Of a DNA stretch of 64,000 nt, positions 50,241-59,477 are shown piece after piece. Numbering within the stretch: position 1 is the first letter of the stretch; the number at the start of each line of letters is the position of its first letter. Below the pieces are notes generated by a model, which did not search any database, was not told where the DNA came from, and saw nothing but the letters and a program-made list of their open reading frames with translations. The DNA lies in NCBI RefSeq assembly GCF_025244745.1, contig NZ_CP104213.1, positions 2,196,001 to 2,260,000 of the forward strand, given 5' to 3'. Position numbers and translations under genes: made by a program. The DNA comes from Deinococcus rubellus (GTDB taxonomy: Bacteria > Deinococcota > Deinococci > Deinococcales > Deinococcaceae).

Positions 50241-51413
50241 ATGACCGACCTTGCTGCCCATCCCTATGATGCCGCCTCGCCCGACCGGCTGCGCCACGCC
50301 GATAGCACCAAGTGGACCTTCTACGACGAGGACGTGCTGCCGATGTGGGTGGCCGACATGGACTTCCCGGTGGCCGAGCCGATTCTGACCGCGCTACGAG
50401 AGCGTCTGACACGCTCCATCGGCTACGCCCAGGTGACGGGCGACCCGGTCCTGAAGACGCAATTGATCGACAAACTGGAGCGCGACGGCCTGATCGGCCT
50501 CACGCCCGAAGGCGTCAGCTTTCTGCCAGGCGTGGTGCCGGGCCTTTATGCCGCCGTGCAGGCGCTGACGCAGCCGGGCGACGAGATCATGACCGTCGTA
50601 CCGATCTACCCGCCGTTTCTGAGCGCCATCACCGATCACGGGCGGGTGCTGAACGCCGTGCCGCTGACTGAAAGCCAGCAGGGCTGGACGCTGGACATGG
50701 ACGCGCTGGAAGCCGCCGTGACGCCCAGGACCAAACTGCTGATGCTCTGCCACCCGCACAATCCGGCAGGCCGGGTATGGACACGGGCCGAACTGGAGCA
50801 GATGGCCGACCTTGCCCTCAAGCACGGCCTCTACGTCGTCAGTGACGAGCTGCATGCCGATCTGCGCTACCCGGACGCGCCGGAGTATGTGCCGTTCGCC
50901 GCCGTGCGGCCCGAACTCGCCCAGCGCGTCGTCACGCTGACCGGTCCGTGCAAGGCCTACAACACGGCGGGCCTGGGCATCGGGGCAATGATCAGCCACA
51001 ACCCAGAACTGGTGGCCCAGCTGGAAAAAGCCACCAAAGGCATCATGGGCCATGCCAGCGCCCTGAGCATCACCATGTGGCAAACAGCGTTGAGCGGCGG
51101 GGCCGAATGGCTGGCCGAGACGCTGAAATACTTGCAAGCCAACCGCGACTTCCTGAGCGAGTTCATGGCCCGCGAACTGCCGGACGTGCCGTACACGCCG
51201 CCGCAAGCGACCTACCTGGCCTGGTTCGACCTGAGAAACCACCCCCGCGCCGCCGATATTCAGAACTACCTGCTGGAAGAAGGCAAGCTGGCCCTCAACG
51301 ACGGCCTGAACTTCGGCGCAGGCTATCAGGGCTTCGTGCGCCTCAACTTCGCCACCAGCCGCGAGCTGCTGCAAGAAGGGCTGACGCGGCTGGCCAGAGC
51401 TGTACGGGGCTGA
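50241..51413 (+). CDS. MalY/PatB-type PLP-dependent lyase or aminotransferase
   Basis: 390 residues, fold type I. VLPMWVADMDFPVAEPI near the N-terminus is the MalY/PatB signature; HPHNPAGRVW and VSDELHADLRY bind PLP, TGPCKAYNTAGLG holds the Schiff-base lysine, and the C-terminus has FGAGYQGFVRLNFA (carboxylate Arg). Family members cleave cystathionine (beta-lyase) or act as aminotransferases, and E. coli MalY also represses MalT. Methionine metabolism is the most probable role. Confidence 0.88.
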   Translation: MTDLAAHPYDAASPDRLRHADSTKWTFYDEDVLPMWVADMDFPVAEPILTALRERLTRSIGYAQVTGDPVLKTQLIDKLERDGLIGLTPEGVSFLPGVVPGLYAAVQALTQPGDEIMTVVPIYPPFLSAITDHGRVLNAVPLTESQQGWTLDMDALEAAVTPRTKLLMLCHPHNPAGRVWTRAELEQMADLALKHGLYVVSDELHADLRYPDAPEYVPFAAVRPELAQRVVTLTGPCKAYNTAGLGIGAMISHNPELVAQLEKATKGIMGHASALSITMWQTALSGGAEWLAETLKYLQANRDFLSEFMARELPDVPYTPPQATYLAWFDLRNHPRAADIQNYLLEEGKLALNDGLNFGAGYQGFVRLNFATSRELLQEGLTRLARAVRG

Positions 51414-51428
51414 GGGGAGTGCGGCGGC

Positions 51429-51911
51429 TCAAGGTGCGCTGAAAGCCACCTGATCCGTTGAGCGGTCATGTTCCATGGTGATGCCGAACTCGCTGATGCG
51501 GCCCAGCTGATCGAAGCCGAAAGCCACTGCCCAGACGATCTCCGGGGACTTTTCGAAGGTGGCGCTGCGAACGTAGTAGGTCACATTGCCGCGCATGTAG
51601 GTCTTCTCCCCCACCAGTTCCTTTTCCGCACCGAACTGCTCCACCCCGGTCTGGCGGTACTGGGTGAAGCCAGCAAGGTCGCCCCACTGGGCTTTCACGT
51701 CGGGCGTGAAGGCGGCCCAGATCTTGTCAAGTTTGACCGCGTAGAACTCCTTGAGCAGCGCGCGGGCGCGGGCCTCGGCGTTCTTCTCGGCCACCGTCTG
51801 GACCACAGCCGGAGGTGTAGCAGCAGTCGCAGCGGCGGCGAAAGACACGGACTCAGCGGGCAGACAGATCAGCGTACCCAGCAGCAGCAACCGGCGAATG
51901 GTGGGGTTCAT
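51429..51911 (-). CDS. Exported DUF3887-like protein
   Basis: 160 residues. A signal peptide (NPTIRRLLLLGTLICLPAES) is followed by a helical start and a cystatin/NTF2-like part: ARALLKEFYAVKLDKIWAAF and DVKAQWGDLAGFTQYRQTG, then VTYYVRSATFEKSPEIVWAV, which resembles DUF3887. Function unknown. A TACGCT box ends 5 nt before the ATG. Its stop faces the stop of the MalY-type gene. Confidence 0.65.
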   Translation of the reverse strand: MNPTIRRLLLLGTLICLPAESVSFAAAATAATPPAVVQTVAEKNAEARARALLKEFYAVKLDKIWAAFTPDVKAQWGDLAGFTQYRQTGVEQFGAEKELVGEKTYMRGNVTYYVRSATFEKSPEIVWAVAFGFDQLGRISEFGITMEHDRSTDQVAFSAP

Positions 51912-52020
51912 GCTCCAGCGTAAGTCGGCCCGAAGCGGCCCAGCGGTCAGATGGGTGACGATTGCGACCCACCCCGCCGGAAACTGTAACAATACGTGAA
52001 CGAACGCTCAAGGCTGCGAC

Positions 52021-52830
52021 TCAGCCGATCAGCCGCTCCAGCACGGCGGCGACCCCGTCCTCGTCGTTGGTCAGGGTCAGCTCGTCCGCCGCCGCCCGGA
52101 CTTCCTCATCGGCGTTTCCCATCGCCACCCCGCGCCCGGCCCAGGCCAGCATCTCGGCGTCGTTGGGCGCGTCGCCGAACGCCAGCACTTCCGAGGCGTC
52201 TATGTCCAGCAACCCGCACAGTTTCGCCAGGCCCCAGGCTTTGCTGACGCCCTCGGCCAGCACTTCCAGAAACGGCGCGCCGCTGTGGGTGACGGCAAAC
52301 CCCGGCAGCTTCAGGGCACTGAGTTCGGGCAACAGTTCGCGCGGCGTCAGCGTGGGGTGCCGGACGATGAACTTGAGACTGGGCGCAGCGAGCACGGCTT
52401 CCAGCTCCGCCGCACCCATCTCGTGGGGCCAGCGCTTGTGGTCCTCGAAGTGGGCGAGGTCGGCGTAGCCCCGCTGAGCCACGAAGGTCGTTCCGCCGTC
52501 GCGCACACTGACAAACAGCACGCCCGGCACCCGCTCCGAAAGCGCCCGAGCGATAGAGCGCTGCGCGGCCTCGGTCACGTGGACTTCGAACAGCGTCTCG
52601 CCCGTGCCCAGATGCACGCCGTGCGCGCCGTTGCCGCACAGGGCATATTCGCCAAAGCCCGCTTGCCCGGCAATCATTCGCACGCCATGCGGCTGCCGGG
52701 CCGTTACCGGGACCACGTGAATGCCTGCTGCCCTCGCTGCGTCCAGTGCCCGGCGGGTGCGCGGGCTGACGCTCAGGTCGTTTCTGAGCAGCGTGCCGTC
52801 GAGGTCGGTGGCGATCAGGCGAATGGACAT
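52021..52830 (-). CDS. HAD superfamily hydrolase (Cof/YwpJ type)
   Basis: 269 residues. Motif I ATDLDGTLLRND (nucleophile and acid Asp), motif II VPVTAR (Thr), Lys in VSKAWGLAKL and motif III VLAFGDAPNDAEMLAWAG with the large C2B cap between: a Cof-like sugar or nucleotide phosphatase. NDAEML is typical of the subfamily. Substrate unknown. A TATCCT box lies 6 nt before the ATG. Confidence 0.92.
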   Translation of the reverse strand: MSIRLIATDLDGTLLRNDLSVSPRTRRALDAARAAGIHVVPVTARQPHGVRMIAGQAGFGEYALCGNGAHGVHLGTGETLFEVHVTEAAQRSIARALSERVPGVLFVSVRDGGTTFVAQRGYADLAHFEDHKRWPHEMGAAELEAVLAAPSLKFIVRHPTLTPRELLPELSALKLPGFAVTHSGAPFLEVLAEGVSKAWGLAKLCGLLDIDASEVLAFGDAPNDAEMLAWAGRGVAMGNADEEVRAAADELTLTNDEDGVAAVLERLIG

Positions 52831-52836
52831 GCAGCG

Positions 52837-52842
52837 AGGATA
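52837..52842 (-). promoter_or_regulatory. -10 box, leaderless promoter of the HAD gene
   Basis: TATCCT on the minus strand, 6 nt before the ATG at 52830. Confidence 0.55.
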
Positions 52843-52895
52843 GAGCGCCGGGGCCGTCCGCGCCCAGTTCAGGCCGCACTCAGTCCAGGCCGCAC

Positions 52896-53717
52896 TCAGT
52901 CCAGGCGGCGACCCCGGGCCAGATGCACGGCCATCTCGTCCACCAGATACCCGCCTTCGGTGTGGGACGTGATCCAGTCGGCCAGGTCGTTCTGGAGTTG
53001 CTCGCCGAGGTGCTGGCGCTGCACTTGCGTCATGGCGGCCAGCATGGGCACCGCTGCCGCCGCGCCCTGCAAGAGGAAGGCAGCGACGTGTTCCGGTTCA
53101 GGGTGACGAACCGTGCGCACCTCCGCCTTGATCTCGATGTCCACGAAGCCGGCGTCAGCCATAAGCTTCTCCAGAATCGCCGCATCGCCGAGTGCGAAGG
53201 GAGCCATGAAAATGTCTGCGCCTACCCGTGCCCGCCCCGCCTGATTGAGACGGTATGACAGCGGATTGTATTCAATCGCTTGCTGAACCAGCAGTGCGGC
53301 CCGTCCACCCGGCTCCAGCACCCGGCACATCTCGCGCAAGGCACCCAGCCTGTCGGGAAAGAACTGCAATCCCTGCTGACACGTCACCGCCGCAAAGGCC
53401 GCGTCCGCGAACGGCAAGCTCTGGGCGCTGCCCTGCTGCCAGTCGATAGCGGGCGCGTCCGGCGCAGCAGTCTCGCGGGCCACCGTCAGCATCGCCGGAT
53501 TCAGGTCCAGGGCGCTGACGACACCACTTGCCCCCACCCGCTGCGCCGCCTGCCGCGCCACGCTGCCGGTGCCGCAGGCCACGTCCAGCACCCGCTCGCC
53601 CACTTCCAATTCGGCGAAGTCCAGCAGCACCGTCGCCCAGGGTGCGAACATACGCGGCACCATATAGCGCTCGTACATCCGGGCGGCGTGAAGAGCAGCA
53701 TCCGTGGACTGGGTCAT
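52896..53717 (-). CDS. Class I SAM-dependent methyltransferase, second of a tandem pair
   Basis: 273 residues. VLDVACGTGSVARQAA is motif I, SALDLNPAML motif II, SAQSLPFADAAF motif III, and ALREMCRVLEPGGRAALL the post-III strand typical of UbiE/Coq5-like Methyltransf_11 enzymes. AAGGAG lies 6-7 nt before the ATG at 53717. It aligns without gaps over nearly the whole length with the next gene upstream; the C-terminus (ADWITSHTEGGYLVDEMAVH) is almost unchanged. Substrate unknown, probably a small molecule. Confidence 0.88.
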   Translation of the reverse strand: MTQSTDAALHAARMYERYMVPRMFAPWATVLLDFAELEVGERVLDVACGTGSVARQAAQRVGASGVVSALDLNPAMLTVARETAAPDAPAIDWQQGSAQSLPFADAAFAAVTCQQGLQFFPDRLGALREMCRVLEPGGRAALLVQQAIEYNPLSYRLNQAGRARVGADIFMAPFALGDAAILEKLMADAGFVDIEIKAEVRTVRHPEPEHVAAFLLQGAAAAVPMLAAMTQVQRQHLGEQLQNDLADWITSHTEGGYLVDEMAVHLARGRRLD

Positions 53718-53908
53718 GGAGACTCCTTTTGGGGCCTGATGTTGAAACAAAACTGGAAGCTGGGAAGAAGGCTATGCAAGAAAGCACTTGGATTTCGCCA
53801 GCATCAGAACACAAGCGGCCACGAAGTAAACGCCGACGAGGGTAGAGAAAGAGACGTTGGAGGTCACAGCCCAAACGACGAGAGCGGAACAACTGGGTCA
53901 AGAAGCGC
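53718..53908 (-). other. Spacer between tandem methyltransferases with a possible membrane-protein remnant
   Basis: On the minus strand, a hydrophobic stretch (VGVYFVAACVLMLAKSKCF) ends at a TAG at 53772-53774, but no start codon or Shine-Dalgarno for it was found. It could be a leftover 3' end of a membrane-protein gene copied or trapped during the duplication. No promoter is obvious. Confidence 0.3.
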
Positions 53909-54721
53909 TCAACGACCCCGCACCAGATGCACGGCCATCTCGTCTACCAGATACCCGCCCTCGGTGTGGGCTGTGATCCAGTCAGCGAGGTCATTCTGGA
54001 GTTGCTCGCCGAGGTGCTGGCGCTGCTCCTCGGTCATGGCCGCCAGATTGGGAGTCGCCGCCGCTGCGCCCTGCAAGGTGAACGCGAAGAAGTGTTCTGG
54101 TTCAGGGTACCGAACCGTGAGCGTCTGTGCTTTGACTTCCACGTCCGTAAAGCCCACTGCCGCCATAAGCCGCTCCAGCGTGGCCGCATCACCCAATGCA
54201 AAAGGAGAGGCAAAAACGTCGACGCCCATCCGTGCCCGTCCCGCCTGATTGAGACGGTGATACAGCGGGTTGTGCTCAATCCCCTGATGAAGCGCGAGCG
54301 CTACCCGCCCGCCCGGTTTCAGCACCCGGCGCATTTCTCTGAGCGCTCCTACCTGATCGGGAAAGAACTGCAACCCCTGCTGACACACCACTACCCCAAA
54401 GGACACGTCTGCGAACGGCAAGCTCTGGGCGCTGCCGTGTTGCCAGTCGATAGCGGGCGCGTCCGGCACAGCCGTCTCACGTGCCACCTCCAGCATCGCC
54501 AGATTCAGGTCCAGGGCGCTGACGGCACCGCCCGCACCCACCCGCTGCGCCGCCTGCCGAGTCACGCTGCCCGTGCCGCAGGCCACGTCCAGCACCCGCT
54601 CGCCTTCCCGTATATCGGCAAAGTCCAGCAGCACCGTCGCCCAGGGCGCGAACTTGTGCGGCACCATGTAGCGCTCGTACGCCTGGGCAGCGCGAAGAGC
54701 TTCGTCGGTGGGCTGGGTCAT
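53909..54721 (-). CDS. Class I SAM-dependent methyltransferase, first of a tandem pair
   Basis: 270 residues. VLDVACGTGSVTRQAA, SALDLNLAML, SAQSLPFADVSF and ALREMRRVLKPGGRVALAL repeat the motif series of the following paralog. Divergence is concentrated in the middle and the residues around the presumed substrate pocket, such as LHQGIEHNPLYHRLN against VQQAIEYNPLSYRLN. AAGGAA precedes the ATG. Divergent from trmFO. Duplication with partial specialisation is inferred. Confidence 0.88.
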   Translation of the reverse strand: MTQPTDEALRAAQAYERYMVPHKFAPWATVLLDFADIREGERVLDVACGTGSVTRQAAQRVGAGGAVSALDLNLAMLEVARETAVPDAPAIDWQHGSAQSLPFADVSFGVVVCQQGLQFFPDQVGALREMRRVLKPGGRVALALHQGIEHNPLYHRLNQAGRARMGVDVFASPFALGDAATLERLMAAVGFTDVEVKAQTLTVRYPEPEHFFAFTLQGAAAATPNLAAMTEEQRQHLGEQLQNDLADWITAHTEGGYLVDEMAVHLVRGR

Positions 54722-54825
54722 AGAGATTCCTTTTGGAACTCGAAACTGGGTCAAGGGTAGCCAGTGGGCCGTCAAAGATCCGTCAAAAAGCGTTGCGCCT
54801 CTCCCCTGTTCCCACGCTCACCCAC

Positions 54826-54831
54826 TACACT
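54826..54831 (+). promoter_or_regulatory. -10 box, leaderless promoter of trmFO
   Basis: TACACT ends 6 nt before the ATG at 54838. Confidence 0.55.
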
Positions 54832-54837
54832 ACCCGG

Positions 54838-56220
54838 ATGACGTCTCCAACCCCATCCATCACCGTCGTCGGCGCAGGCCTGGCCGGATCGGAAGCCGCG
54901 CTGGCCGCTGCCAAACTCGGCGTGCAGGTTCACCTCTACGAGATGCGCCCCGTGAAGATGACCCCGGCGCACCGGAGCGGCAACTTTGCCGAACTGGTGT
55001 GCAGCAACTCGCTGGGCGGGCAGGGCGATTTGCAGGCCAAAGGTTTGCTTCAGAGTGAGATGCGCTCGGTGGGCAGCGCCATCATGCACAGTGCCGACGC
55101 CTCGCGGCTGCCCGCTGGCGGCGCGCTGGCCGTCGAGCGCGAGGGCTTCTCCCAGCGGATCACCGACGCGGTGCGAAACCACCCGCTGATCACCGTTCAC
55201 GGCGAGGAAGTCACCAAGTTGCCCGAAGGCCCCTGCGTGATCGCCACCGGCCCGCTGACCGCCGAGGCCCTGTCCGGCGAACTGGCACGGCTGACCGGCG
55301 ACGAGCAACTGGCCTTCTACGACGCCGCCGCGCCTGTGATCGCGTTTGACAGCATCAACATGGACGTCGCCTTTCGGGCCGGGCGCTACGAGCAGAGTGC
55401 GGACTACATCAACTGTCCGATGAACAAAGAAGAGTACGAGGCGTTTTATACGGCGCTGGAGCAGGCCCGTTCTCATACCCCACACGACTGGGAGAAGCTG
55501 GAATTCTTCGAGGGCTGTATGCCCATCGAGGAAATCGCCCGGCGCGGCAAAGACACGCCCCGCTTCGGCCCGATGAAGCCGCGCGGCCTGACCGATCCGC
55601 GCACCGGACGCTGGCCCTACGCTGCCGCGCAACTGCGCCAGGAAGATCAGGAAGGCCGGATGTGGTCGCTGGTCGGCTTCCAGACAGGACTCAAATGGGG
55701 CGACCAGAAGGCGGTGGTGCAACTGATTCCGGGGCTGGAAAACGCCGAAATCTTGCGCTACGGCGTGATGCACCGCAACACCTACCTCAACGCACCGAAG
55801 GTGCTGGCGGCTGACCTGCAACTCAAGGTGCGTCCCGGCACCTTCGTGGCGGGCGTGCTGGCCGGAACCGAGGGCTACCTGGAATCGGCGGCGACCGGCT
55901 GGCTGGCCGGCACCAACGCCGCCCGCGCCGCGCTGGGCCTGCCCACGCTGGTGCCGCCGCAGGAAAGTATGCTCGGCGGCCTGACCCGCTACCTCGCCAG
56001 CGCCAATCCCAAGAACTACCAGCCGATGAATGTCAACTGGGCGCTGGTGCCGGAGTTGCCCATTCCTGAAGGCCGCAAGAAACTGGGCAAGCGCGAGAAG
56101 CGGCCGGTGCTGTACAAGATCGGCCTGGACGCCTTTATGGACTGGGCACAGGACGCCGGGCTGGAAGTGACAAACCTGCCCGTGCTGATGGAGAAACCAG
56201 CTGAACCCGTCCTGCGCTGA
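54838..56220 (+). CDS. trmFO: Folate/FAD-dependent tRNA m5U54 methyltransferase TrmFO
   Basis: 460 residues. FAD loop ITVVGAGLAGSEAALAAA, FAELVCSNSLGG, YINCPMNKEEYEAFY, EFFEGCMPIEEIARRG and GLTDPRTGRWPYAAAQLRQE are TrmFO/Gid signatures. It forms ribothymidine at position 54 of tRNA using methylene-THF and FADH2. The start at 54838 is set by the -10 box; the longer frame to 54733 runs back over the divergent promoter. Confidence 0.96.
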   Translation: MTSPTPSITVVGAGLAGSEAALAAAKLGVQVHLYEMRPVKMTPAHRSGNFAELVCSNSLGGQGDLQAKGLLQSEMRSVGSAIMHSADASRLPAGGALAVEREGFSQRITDAVRNHPLITVHGEEVTKLPEGPCVIATGPLTAEALSGELARLTGDEQLAFYDAAAPVIAFDSINMDVAFRAGRYEQSADYINCPMNKEEYEAFYTALEQARSHTPHDWEKLEFFEGCMPIEEIARRGKDTPRFGPMKPRGLTDPRTGRWPYAAAQLRQEDQEGRMWSLVGFQTGLKWGDQKAVVQLIPGLENAEILRYGVMHRNTYLNAPKVLAADLQLKVRPGTFVAGVLAGTEGYLESAATGWLAGTNAARAALGLPTLVPPQESMLGGLTRYLASANPKNYQPMNVNWALVPELPIPEGRKKLGKREKRPVLYKIGLDAFMDWAQDAGLEVTNLPVLMEKPAEPVLR

Positions 56221-56455
56221 ACTGCGGGGAGGGTGGGCCGCGTGTCATCAACCCTGATCTCACGGTTCGGGGAGAGGTGACCGCCCAGCGACCCCCGAAA
56301 CGCTCCGGCAAAAAACACAGGTAATGGTGAACGGTGCGATTTTTAGCTCACGCTCTCTTACCCCTGAGTGGGCACACCTGGCTCTGACAACTGGCGTTCA
56401 ATAGCTTCGGTGACTGGCGGATGGAAGCGGCAAGCAATCTGGGGACAGGCAACTC

Positions 56456-56496
56456 AAAAAAAAGCGCGGCAACCCGTCGAGCTGGGCTTGCCGCGC
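56456..56496 (-). terminator. Rho-independent terminator of bamA
   Basis: Stem GCGCGGCAA/TTGCCGCGC with a 15-nt loop, followed on the minus strand by eight Ts. The rest of 56221-56518 shows no gene. Confidence 0.88.
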
Positions 56497-56518
56497 CTGG
56501 TGATGAAACGCCCAGTCT

Positions 56519-59107
56519 TTAGAACACTGGCCCGATGCGGAAGGTGAACTTGCTGCTCTGGTTGCTCGGCGAGAAGCCGTAGTCAAAGCGCAGCGCGGGC
56601 AACAGCGCTCCGCCCACGCCGAGGTTGAGTTGCACGCCCAGGCCCAGGCCGTAATCGCTGGTCTGGGTGCCGTCGGTGCCGAAGGCGGTGCCCGCGTCCA
56701 CGAAGGCGATGCCGTACAAGCCCTGCGCCACCGAGTTGCTGACACCAAAGTCATAGCGGTACTCGGCGCTGCCGGTGAGGTAACTGCTGCCCTTGAGGGT
56801 GCCGCTCGGCACGCCGCGCAACTCGTAGGCGCTGACGATGTTGGCCCCGCCGATGGTAAACAGGCTGCCGCTGGGGTAGGTGCCGGTCAGGGTGCCCGCG
56901 TTGGCCCGCACCGCGAAGACCTGCTGCTTGGTCTGCTGGTTAAAGCCCTTGTCGAGCGATTTGCCGAAGCCGAAGTAGGTGCTGGCCCCGCCCTCCAGCC
57001 TGAACCAGCCCAGACTGGTGCTGCCCGCCGAGCCGAAGTTGTACGACGGCGAGAGGTTGGCCCGAATGCCCTGGGTCGGGAAATCGCTGCTGTTGGACGA
57101 ATCGTAGGTCAGCGCCGGGCTGAGCCGGGTCACCACGCCGTTTTGGGGCAGCAGGGCGCGGGCCGTGGCGTCGTCGATCAGGGTCGTGCCCGCCGTGTCG
57201 GCAGCGATCTGGTCGGCCGCCGTCACCTTTTCGAGGTAGCTGACATCGTAGCTGGTGCCCACCCCGAAGCTGCCGGTCAGGTACTGGCCCAGGCTGCGGC
57301 CCACCCGCACACTGAAGCCGCTGGAGCGCTGGGTAAACTGCCGCCCGGTGACGCTACTGTCGGTATTCAGGATGACGTTGTTGGGCGAGAGATTGCTGCT
57401 TAGGCTCAGCGACAGGCTGGTGCGGGTCTTGCGGAAGTCGGCGAAGTCGATGTCGAGCCAGGGAATGGTGTACGACACGCCGCCGCCCAGAAACTGACCC
57501 GAATCGGTGGGCTGGGCCGTGACCGAGGCGTCGAGGGTGTGCCCCAGGCCGAAGACGTTGTTGTTGCTCACACCGATGCTGCCCTGAAACCCGCTGGCGG
57601 TGTCGTAGGTGATACCCAGCGGAATGCTGCGGGTGCTGCTCTGCTCGGTGAGGCTGATCACGTAGGTCAGGGCCTCGGGGTTCTTGGGATCGTCCGAGCG
57701 GGTGGTCAGGTTGGTGACCTTGACGATGCCCAGCCGGGTGATGCGGTCCAGGCCGTCGCGCACGCTGGCGTCGGTAACGACCCCTTTGAGGTCTTGCAGC
57801 TCACGCAGAATGACCCGGTCCTTGGTGCGGTGCGTGCCCGACCAGTTGAGTTCGAACTTGGCGAGGCTGGCTTCGCGCAGGGTGTAGGTCAGGACGCCCT
57901 GATCAAAGGTGACCGGATCGCGGGTGGAGACCTCGTAGCCCTTGGCGCGGTAAACGTCGCGCAGGGCGAAGAAGCTGCTCTCGGCGAGCTGCTTGGAGTA
58001 CACGTCGCCGACCTTGACCTTGAGGGCCGCCGCCAACTCGGCGCTGGTGAGCTTGGTATTGCCCACGAAGCGGATTTCCTTGATCGGGCCGGTGGCGGTC
58101 TGGGCGTCACCGAACAGCACCGTGACCTTGGACGGGTTCTGGGCGTCGGGTTGCAGGGCAAAGCCCACCGACTTGCCGGTCTGGTTGGCCAGGATGCGGG
58201 TGTCGGCCTCCAGGTTACTGATTGTCAGCGGCTGCCCGATCTGGGTCGCCAGGGCCGCCGTGCTCACCGCTGCACCCAGGTTACTGGTGTCCACGCTGCT
58301 CACCACGCCCTCGGCCAGCCTGACTTTCAGCACGCCGCCTTCCAGGGTGGTGCCGGTCACGTCCACGCCGCTTTGCAAGAAGCCCGCCGACTGGTAGGCC
58401 TGGGCGATCTGCTGGGCCGCCTTGAAATACGCGTCGGGCGTGAACTTCTTGGCGTCGTAGAGCGGCTTGAAGGCACTCACCACAGCGTCGCGCGGCAAGC
58501 GGGTGTTGCCCTCGACCTCCACCCGGCTGATCGGGGCCGTTTCGTCCACCAGGTAAGCCAGCGTCACGCTGCCGTCGGCGGCCACTTTGGTCTGGGTGCT
58601 GATGTTCGGCGCGAACGGGTAGCCCTCGCCACGAAAGTTCTGGGCCAGCAGCTCTTTACTCTGCTCGATGCGGTCGGTGTTGAGGGTCGCGCCGGGAGCG
58701 ATGTTGAGCAGGTCGGCGATGCGCGCCTTGTAGGTATCTGCCGGAAAATAGGTCAGGCCGCTGACGTCCACCGCGCTGATCACCGGATTGGCCTTGACCG
58801 CCAGGGTCAGCACGTTCTGGCCGCCCTGGGTCCCGAGCGAGGCGACCACGCTGCTGAAATAGCCGGTGGCCAGCGATTCCTGCTCGATCTGGCGCAGATT
58901 GAGGCCGGAGAGCGCCGCACCCGGCTGAACCGTCAGGCTGGCCTTGAGGAAGTTGCTCAGCAAGTCCGTCGCGCCCGTGACCACCACGTCGCCGAGGGTC
59001 GCCGTCTGGGGAGCGGTGGTCGAGGCGGGTGCGGGAGCGGTGCTCTGGGCGGCGGCCAGCGGTGCGGCGAGGGCCAGCGAGAGGGCCAGGGTGAGCGGGT
59101 GTTTCAT
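56519..59107 (-). CDS. bamA: Outer membrane assembly factor BamA
   Basis: 862 residues. A Sec signal peptide (KHPLTLALSLALAAPLAAAQ) and an Ala/Thr/Pro linker are followed by several POTRA modules (for instance ISAVDVSGLTYFPADTYKAR, ISRVEVEGNTRLPRDAVVSA, IKEIRFVGNTKLTSAELAAA), and a ~380-residue C-terminal beta-barrel ending in an aromatic residue (FTFRIGPVF). It inserts barrel proteins into the outer membrane, which Deinococcus-Thermus bacteria keep. AGGAG is 7 nt before the ATG. Its promoter region is ~370 bp. Confidence 0.93.
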   Translation of the reverse strand: MKHPLTLALSLALAAPLAAAQSTAPAPASTTAPQTATLGDVVVTGATDLLSNFLKASLTVQPGAALSGLNLRQIEQESLATGYFSSVVASLGTQGGQNVLTLAVKANPVISAVDVSGLTYFPADTYKARIADLLNIAPGATLNTDRIEQSKELLAQNFRGEGYPFAPNISTQTKVAADGSVTLAYLVDETAPISRVEVEGNTRLPRDAVVSAFKPLYDAKKFTPDAYFKAAQQIAQAYQSAGFLQSGVDVTGTTLEGGVLKVRLAEGVVSSVDTSNLGAAVSTAALATQIGQPLTISNLEADTRILANQTGKSVGFALQPDAQNPSKVTVLFGDAQTATGPIKEIRFVGNTKLTSAELAAALKVKVGDVYSKQLAESSFFALRDVYRAKGYEVSTRDPVTFDQGVLTYTLREASLAKFELNWSGTHRTKDRVILRELQDLKGVVTDASVRDGLDRITRLGIVKVTNLTTRSDDPKNPEALTYVISLTEQSSTRSIPLGITYDTASGFQGSIGVSNNNVFGLGHTLDASVTAQPTDSGQFLGGGVSYTIPWLDIDFADFRKTRTSLSLSLSSNLSPNNVILNTDSSVTGRQFTQRSSGFSVRVGRSLGQYLTGSFGVGTSYDVSYLEKVTAADQIAADTAGTTLIDDATARALLPQNGVVTRLSPALTYDSSNSSDFPTQGIRANLSPSYNFGSAGSTSLGWFRLEGGASTYFGFGKSLDKGFNQQTKQQVFAVRANAGTLTGTYPSGSLFTIGGANIVSAYELRGVPSGTLKGSSYLTGSAEYRYDFGVSNSVAQGLYGIAFVDAGTAFGTDGTQTSDYGLGLGVQLNLGVGGALLPALRFDYGFSPSNQSSKFTFRIGPVF

Positions 59108-59463
59108 CGAGTATCTCCTGAAAGTCAGCGGCGCGGCAAAACGGCAGCAAAGGCAAAGGGAAGCGAGCGGACGTATCAGAATCTGCGGTTCAAAAATCTA
59201 CCGTTTCACATTCTGGACACATTGTGCAGAACATTTCTGAGAACGGTGACGGGCTGAGTAGTGGTCATGGCAGCCGAGCAAGGCCGGGGAGAACCGGACC
59301 GCCACTCGCCGGGGGCGTTGTCGGCCCAGAGTCAGCCTAAGGAGTCGGCGCAGACAATCGGTACAGAGGCAGGCTACAGGCCGCACCGCAGCATAACGAA
59401 CAGCGAGTGAGTTTTTTGACGGGCCTGCTGGGAAATGCTCAGGAAGGTCAGTCTCAAACACCC
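59108..59463. other. Intergenic region between divergent bamA and yggS
   Basis: About 356 bp with no supported gene. It holds candidate minus-strand boxes near 59170-59230 (TAGATT, and TTGAAC with GATACG) that could serve bamA, and the -10 box of yggS follows at 59464. The plus-strand side (59300-59460) is featureless. Confidence 0.35.
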
Positions 59464-59469
59464 TAGACT
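59464..59469 (+). promoter_or_regulatory. -10 box, leaderless promoter of yggS-divIVA
   Basis: TAGACT ends 8 nt before the ATG at 59478. Confidence 0.5.
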
Positions 59470-59477
59470 ATGGGCAG

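Noticed and set aside
57539..59257. Plus-strand frame of 572 codons opposite bamA
   Set aside because: Antisense of BamA with no recognisable domain and no promoter of its own.
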